A stretch of 10,291 bases of DNA, from contig CAWATZ010000022.1 of assembly GCA_963784995.1 (NCBI GenBank), positions 1 to 10,291 on the forward strand, given 5' to 3'. Position numbers and translations under genes: made by a program. Numbering within the stretch: the stretch's first letter is position 1; every line of letters begins with the position of its first letter. Origin of the DNA: CAWATZ01 sp963784995 (GTDB lineage Bacteria > Planctomycetota > Planctomycetia > Gemmatales > Gemmataceae). The notes beneath the pieces were generated by a model. It was not told the DNA's origin. It was given only the letters and a program-made list of their open reading frames with translations, and ran no database searches. Below, one piece after another: positions 6,785-10,291 of this stretch.

Positions 6785-9700
6785 ATGCCAGGGCTCGGAT
6801 GTTTCAGCAACGCGGAGCTGCAAGCCTTTCTGCTGGGCGACCTTCCCCAGCGCGTGTCCGAGGCGGTCGCCGCCCACCTGGAAGTCTGTGCGAAGTGCCA
6901 GGCTCGCGCCGACCTGTTCGACGGCTTGACTGACCCGGTCGTCTGCTCTCTGCGACAGGCCCATCGTTCTGCCAGCGGCGGCGAGGCCACGACGGATGGC
7001 ACGGCAGCGGAGGTCCACAACGGCACAGTCGCCGCGCCGGCAGCGGACTCCGAACGCCCGTCCCTACGGGTGGCGGGCTATACGATCCTGGAGGAACTGG
7101 GCCGGGGCGGCATGAGCGTGGTCTACAAGGCGCGGCAGTCCCAGCCCGACCGGCTGGTGGCCCTGAAGATGATCCTGGCCGGGGGCCACGCCGGGCCCGA
7201 GCGGCGGACACGCTTCCTGGCGGAGGCCGACGCCATTGCCCGACTACAGCACCCCGGCATCGTCCAGGTCCACGAGGTCGGCGAGAACGACGGTCTACCG
7301 TTCCTGATCCTGGAGTATCTGGCCGGCGGCAGCCTCGCCGAACGGACTCACGGCCAGCCGCAGCCGCCACGCCAGGCTGCGGAACTGGTCGAGACGCTGG
7401 CGCGGGCCATCCACCACGCCCACCAGCAGGGGATCGTCCACCGCGATCTCAAGCCGAGTAATATCCTGCTGACCGCTCAGGGTCAGCCCAAGGTCAGCGA
7501 CTTCGGCCTGGCCAAGCAGGAGCGGCCCGAGTTGACGGCCACCGGGGCCGTGCTGGGCACGCCCAGCTACATGGCACCCGAACAGGCATCCGGGGACAAT
7601 CGCGCTGTTGGCCCGGCCGCCGACGTCTACGCCCTGGGAGCCATCCTCTACGAGCTGCTGACCAGCCGGCCTCCCTTCCGGGGAGCGACGACGCTGGACA
7701 CGCTGGAACAGGTCCGCAGCCAGGAGGTCGTCCCTCCCAGTCAGTTGCAGTTGCGGACGCCGCACGACCTGAACACCCTCTGCCTGAAGTGTCTGCACAA
7801 AGAACAGGGCCGGCGGTACGTCACAGCCTTGGAGCTGGCCGACGACCTACGCCGTTTCCTGGACGGCAAGCTGGTCCTGGCCCGACCCGTGGGCGTCGCC
7901 GAGCGCCTCTGGCGCTGGAGCCGGCGCAAGCCCGCCTGGGCGGCGATGCTGTTGACCGTGGCCGGCCTGCTGCTGGTCATCCTCATCGGGGGCTCGGTCG
8001 GCCTGGTGCGGTTGAACGCCGCTCTGCAACAGTCGGAGAACAATCGTCGCGAGTCGGAGAACAACCTCGTCCAGACCCGTAAGGCCGAACGGGCCACCGA
8101 GGAGCAACTGTTCGACGCGCTGCTGGCCCAGGCACGCGGCAACTGCCTGAGCCGCCAGCCGGGGCAGCGCTTCGAGAGCCTGGCGATCCTGAGACGGGCG
8201 ACCCGATTGGCTCGGGAGCTGGAGTTGCCGGCCGAGCGATTCCTGCAGCTGCGCAACGCGGCCATCCTGGCCCTCGCCTTGCCCGACCTGCACGTCACCC
8301 AGACCTGGAACGGGGTGCCGGACGGACACGCCCAGGTGGATTTCGACGAGGAGTTGGCGGTGTATGCCTGGATGGACACGCAGGGCAACTGCGAAGTCCG
8401 CCGCGTGGCCGGCGACCAGCTCCTGCATCGTTTCCCCGCACCACCTGACTCGGTTTCGTTGGGAGGAAGTGCGGTTCTGAGCCGGGACGGCCGCTTCCTC
8501 AGTCTCACCTGGTGCTACGACGCCCAGCGGTTCGCGTCCAAACAGCACCTCTTCCGGTTGACCGGGGATAAGGACTCGGAATGGTTGTTCGAGGAGCAGG
8601 ACGTCAGTTTCGCCGCGTTCGACAAGGACGGCCGACGGCTGGTCGCAGGGCACGGGGACGGCAGCGTCAGTGTCCGTGAGCTGGACCCGAAGCAGCCCGC
8701 CACACTCCTGAGACGTTTCCCTTCCGGTACGTTCAAGCGGAATGTGGCTGCCGCCTTGCACCCGACCGAGCCGTGGGTGGCCGTCACCTCCTACTTTGGC
8801 CCCAACGTGGTTGAAATCCGCGACTACCGCAGCGGCACTGTGCTCCACACTCTCGAGCTGCCGCAGAACGGCGGCGACGTGGCCTGGCACCCGCACGGCC
8901 ACACCCTGGCGGTCTCCTCCGGGGACGGCACGGACATCTGGCTTTACGAGAGTGCGACCTGGAAGCGCACTCGGACGCTGCACAGCGTGGGAGCGGGGAA
9001 TGTCCTCACCTTTAACTCGCCGGGAGATCGTCTGGCGAGCGTTGCCTGGGGCGGCCAAGTCAGTCTCTTCGACGTGGGCACGGGAAAGCTGCTCTTTCAA
9101 ACGCCCCCTATCGCTGTCCCGATGGCCCGGCTGCGTTTTTCCCGGGACGGCTGCCGGCTGGCCCGTACGTCCAACGGGAAGCAAATCGGCATCTGGGAGG
9201 TTGGCGATGGTCGCGAATACCGGACCTTGCTGTACGAGGGCGGAGGGGCTGGGAAGTTCGGCGACCGCGTGGCCGTCTGGTCCGATAACCGCTTGCTGAT
9301 GTGCTCGGTCGCAACCCGCTTCTGCTTCTGGGACCTGGAGACCGGCGCGGAGGTTGGCACCTTACCGGTGGATCAGCTCGGCTGGCACCATCTGGTGCCA
9401 GCCGGGTCGGGAAGGCCCGGGGCCTTGATGATTGAGACGGCCTCCGGGTTACATCGCTGGCCCATCGAGCAAGCGTTGCAAATCCCCGGCACTATCCGGA
9501 TCGGCCCGCCCCAACTGCTGTCCCCCATCCACGCTTACTGGACCGACCATAGCCGCGACGGCCGATTGCTGGCGGGCGCCTCCCGGACCATTGCCCAGTA
9601 TCAGCCGCACGCGGGCGGCTGGGTTCTCCGGGCAGATCGGTCTGGCCATCCCATCCGCCGCCTGGCGGAAGGGAGGGACATTCTTCACGTGGCGCTCAGT

Positions 9701-10246
9701 CCCCGGGGCGATCTGGCCGTCACCTCCCCGCAGCTGACCGGAGTCAATCGGGTCTGGGACGTGGCGAGCGGCCGACTCCTCAGGGAACTGAATACGGCCA
9801 GCGGAACGTTTCCGTGTTTCAGCCCCGACGGCAAATGGCTGGCGGTGAGCGGCGATACCGGCGCGCTCTACGCCGTCGATACCTGGAAGGAGGGCCTTGG
9901 GTTCAGCGGCATTGCCCAGTTTTCGCCTGACAGCCAGCAGCTTGTCGTTCGCACGAAGAGCGGCGATCTCCGACTGATCGACATCCGGAAGAGCCGCGAC
10001 CTGGCCTGGTTCGCGGACCCCAACCAGGAAGTGGGCGGCTTCCACCTCTTCACCCCCGACGGCACTCGACTGATCACCGTCAGCAACGGCAAGGAAGGCG
10101 GCATCCACGTCTGGGACCTGCGGGCCATCCGCCGGCAGCTCAAGGCGCTGGACCTCGACTGGGAGGCTCCGGACTATCCCCCTGAGCCGCCCCCGAGCCA
10201 GACGCCCCTGCGTCTGGAGATTGTGGCCGATGCCACACCCCCCTGA
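6785..10246 (+). CDS. Membrane-anchored Ser/Thr protein kinase with ZAS-like N-terminus and WD40-like propeller
   Basis: Encodes 1153 residues. The N-terminus (6-47) has C6 and then H31-x3-C35-x2-C38, the pattern of zinc-binding anti-sigma domains. The kinase domain (about 99-358) looks catalytically complete: glycine loop GRGGMS (106-111), VALK with K128, alpha-C glutamate candidate E147, HRDLKPSN (219-226), DFG (239-241) and APE (264-266). It should transfer phosphate from ATP to Ser/Thr of partner proteins. Basic residues RRK precede one transmembrane segment (about 383-408), so the kinase should face the cytoplasm. A charged, probably coiled-coil stretch (409-445) leads to about 600 residues of WD40-like blades with repeated SPDG/GDG turns and WD endings (for example IWEVGDG, VWDVASG, VWDL). 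The tail IRRQLKALDLDW is common in planctomycete kinases of this type. It is divergent from the ECF sigma gene and 17 bp from a paralogous gene start. The substrate is unknown. Confidence 0.93.
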   Translation: MPGLGCFSNAELQAFLLGDLPQRVSEAVAAHLEVCAKCQARADLFDGLTDPVVCSLRQAHRSASGGEATTDGTAAEVHNGTVAAPAADSERPSLRVAGYTILEELGRGGMSVVYKARQSQPDRLVALKMILAGGHAGPERRTRFLAEADAIARLQHPGIVQVHEVGENDGLPFLILEYLAGGSLAERTHGQPQPPRQAAELVETLARAIHHAHQQGIVHRDLKPSNILLTAQGQPKVSDFGLAKQERPELTATGAVLGTPSYMAPEQASGDNRAVGPAADVYALGAILYELLTSRPPFRGATTLDTLEQVRSQEVVPPSQLQLRTPHDLNTLCLKCLHKEQGRRYVTALELADDLRRFLDGKLVLARPVGVAERLWRWSRRKPAWAAMLLTVAGLLLVILIGGSVGLVRLNAALQQSENNRRESENNLVQTRKAERATEEQLFDALLAQARGNCLSRQPGQRFESLAILRRATRLARELELPAERFLQLRNAAILALALPDLHVTQTWNGVPDGHAQVDFDEELAVYAWMDTQGNCEVRRVAGDQLLHRFPAPPDSVSLGGSAVLSRDGRFLSLTWCYDAQRFASKQHLFRLTGDKDSEWLFEEQDVSFAAFDKDGRRLVAGHGDGSVSVRELDPKQPATLLRRFPSGTFKRNVAAALHPTEPWVAVTSYFGPNVVEIRDYRSGTVLHTLELPQNGGDVAWHPHGHTLAVSSGDGTDIWLYESATWKRTRTLHSVGAGNVLTFNSPGDRLASVAWGGQVSLFDVGTGKLLFQTPPIAVPMARLRFSRDGCRLARTSNGKQIGIWEVGDGREYRTLLYEGGGAGKFGDRVAVWSDNRLLMCSVATRFCFWDLETGAEVGTLPVDQLGWHHLVPAGSGRPGALMIETASGLHRWPIEQALQIPGTIRIGPPQLLSPIHAYWTDHSRDGRLLAGASRTIAQYQPHAGGWVLRADRSGHPIRRLAEGRDILHVALSPRGDLAVTSPQLTGVNRVWDVASGRLLRELNTASGTFPCFSPDGKWLAVSGDTGALYAVDTWKEGLGFSGIAQFSPDSQQLVVRTKSGDLRLIDIRKSRDLAWFADPNQEVGGFHLFTPDGTRLITVSNGKEGGIHVWDLRAIRRQLKALDLDWEAPDYPPEPPPSQTPLRLEIVADATPP
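9379..9404. repeat. 26-bp perfect inverted repeat inside the kinase gene
   Basis: Two perfectly complementary 12-bp arms, CGGCTGGCACCA and TGGTGCCAGCCG, flank a TC centre. The element falls in the propeller region (codons for LGWHHLVPA, residues 865-873). It could form a strong mRNA hairpin, or be a chance result of codon choice. No function is shown. Confidence 0.75.
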
Positions 10247-10251
10247 GAGAT

Positions 10252-10257
10252 GGAGGA
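10252..10257 (+). promoter_or_regulatory. Ribosome binding site of the next gene
   Basis: GGAGGA lies 6 nt before the ATG at 10264, in the 17-bp gap after the kinase stop. Such close spacing implies translation from the same mRNA as the kinase. Confidence 0.75.
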
Positions 10258-10263
10258 TTGTCC

Positions 10264-10291
10264 ATGCCAGGGCCCGGATGTTTCAGCGATG
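10264..10291 (+). CDS. Start of a kinase paralogue (partial, cut by window end)
   Basis: Only nine codons are visible, reading MPGPGCFSD. They match the kinase start MPGLGCFSN, including C6, the first putative zinc ligand. The nucleotide match extends upstream through the ribosome binding site: 34 of 40 positions agree between 6773-6812 and 10252-10291. The gene follows the kinase stop by 17 bp, so it is probably in the same operon. It is likely another protein with the zinc-finger-like N-terminus and perhaps a kinase domain, but the rest is outside the window. Confidence 0.7.

Noticed and set aside
7847..9184. 445-codon minus-strand open frame inside the kinase gene
   Set aside because: The plus strand has intact kinase motifs and propeller blades throughout. 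The minus frame has low-complexity composition and no supported start.
1..10291. CRISPR array, tRNA, rRNA, insertion sequence or transposase
   Set aside because: No regularly spaced short repeats with unique spacers, no tRNA/rRNA-like segments, and no transposase-like protein or terminal inverted repeats were seen. The tandem repeats found are coding modules.

Overview
The window looks like chromosomal DNA of a planctomycete, most likely Gemmataceae. This is inferred from protein signatures, not from a database search. The signs are an N-terminal LESLEERIVPT export-type motif, the DILIGGTTxYD…ALMAEW…GGGLNG module typical of giant planctomycete surface proteins, an ECF sigma factor of the type found beside planctomycete kinases, and a Ser/Thr kinase with an N-terminal zinc-finger-like segment and a C-terminal WD40-like propeller. 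The DNA is GC-rich, so many long antisense open frames are only shadows.

Layout: 1-198 holds no convincing gene, only a small hairpin. 199-5793 (minus) encodes a 1864-residue, repeat-rich, presumably exported protein. It has an N-terminal domain with an HEIAE motif, a long run of GGSGxDT-type repeats, and six tandem C-terminal units, two of which are almost identical 258-bp copies. 5794-6000 is a non-coding gap that carries one half of a 20-bp direct repeat spanning the start of the large gene. 6001-6639 (minus) encodes a 212-residue ECF sigma factor. 6640-6784 is a divergent promoter region whose two predicted -10 elements overlap. 6785-10246 (plus) encodes a 1153-residue membrane-anchored Ser/Thr protein kinase. 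At 10264 a new gene begins whose ribosome binding site and first nine codons closely copy those of the kinase, which suggests a tandem array of paralogues continuing out of the window.

Working model (inference): the kinase has a cytoplasmic zinc-binding anti-sigma-like segment and kinase domain, one membrane segment, and an extracytoplasmic propeller that could act as a sensor. It could control the divergently encoded sigma factor. The giant surface protein gene lies directly downstream of the sigma gene on the same strand and is a candidate co-transcribed or regulated target.
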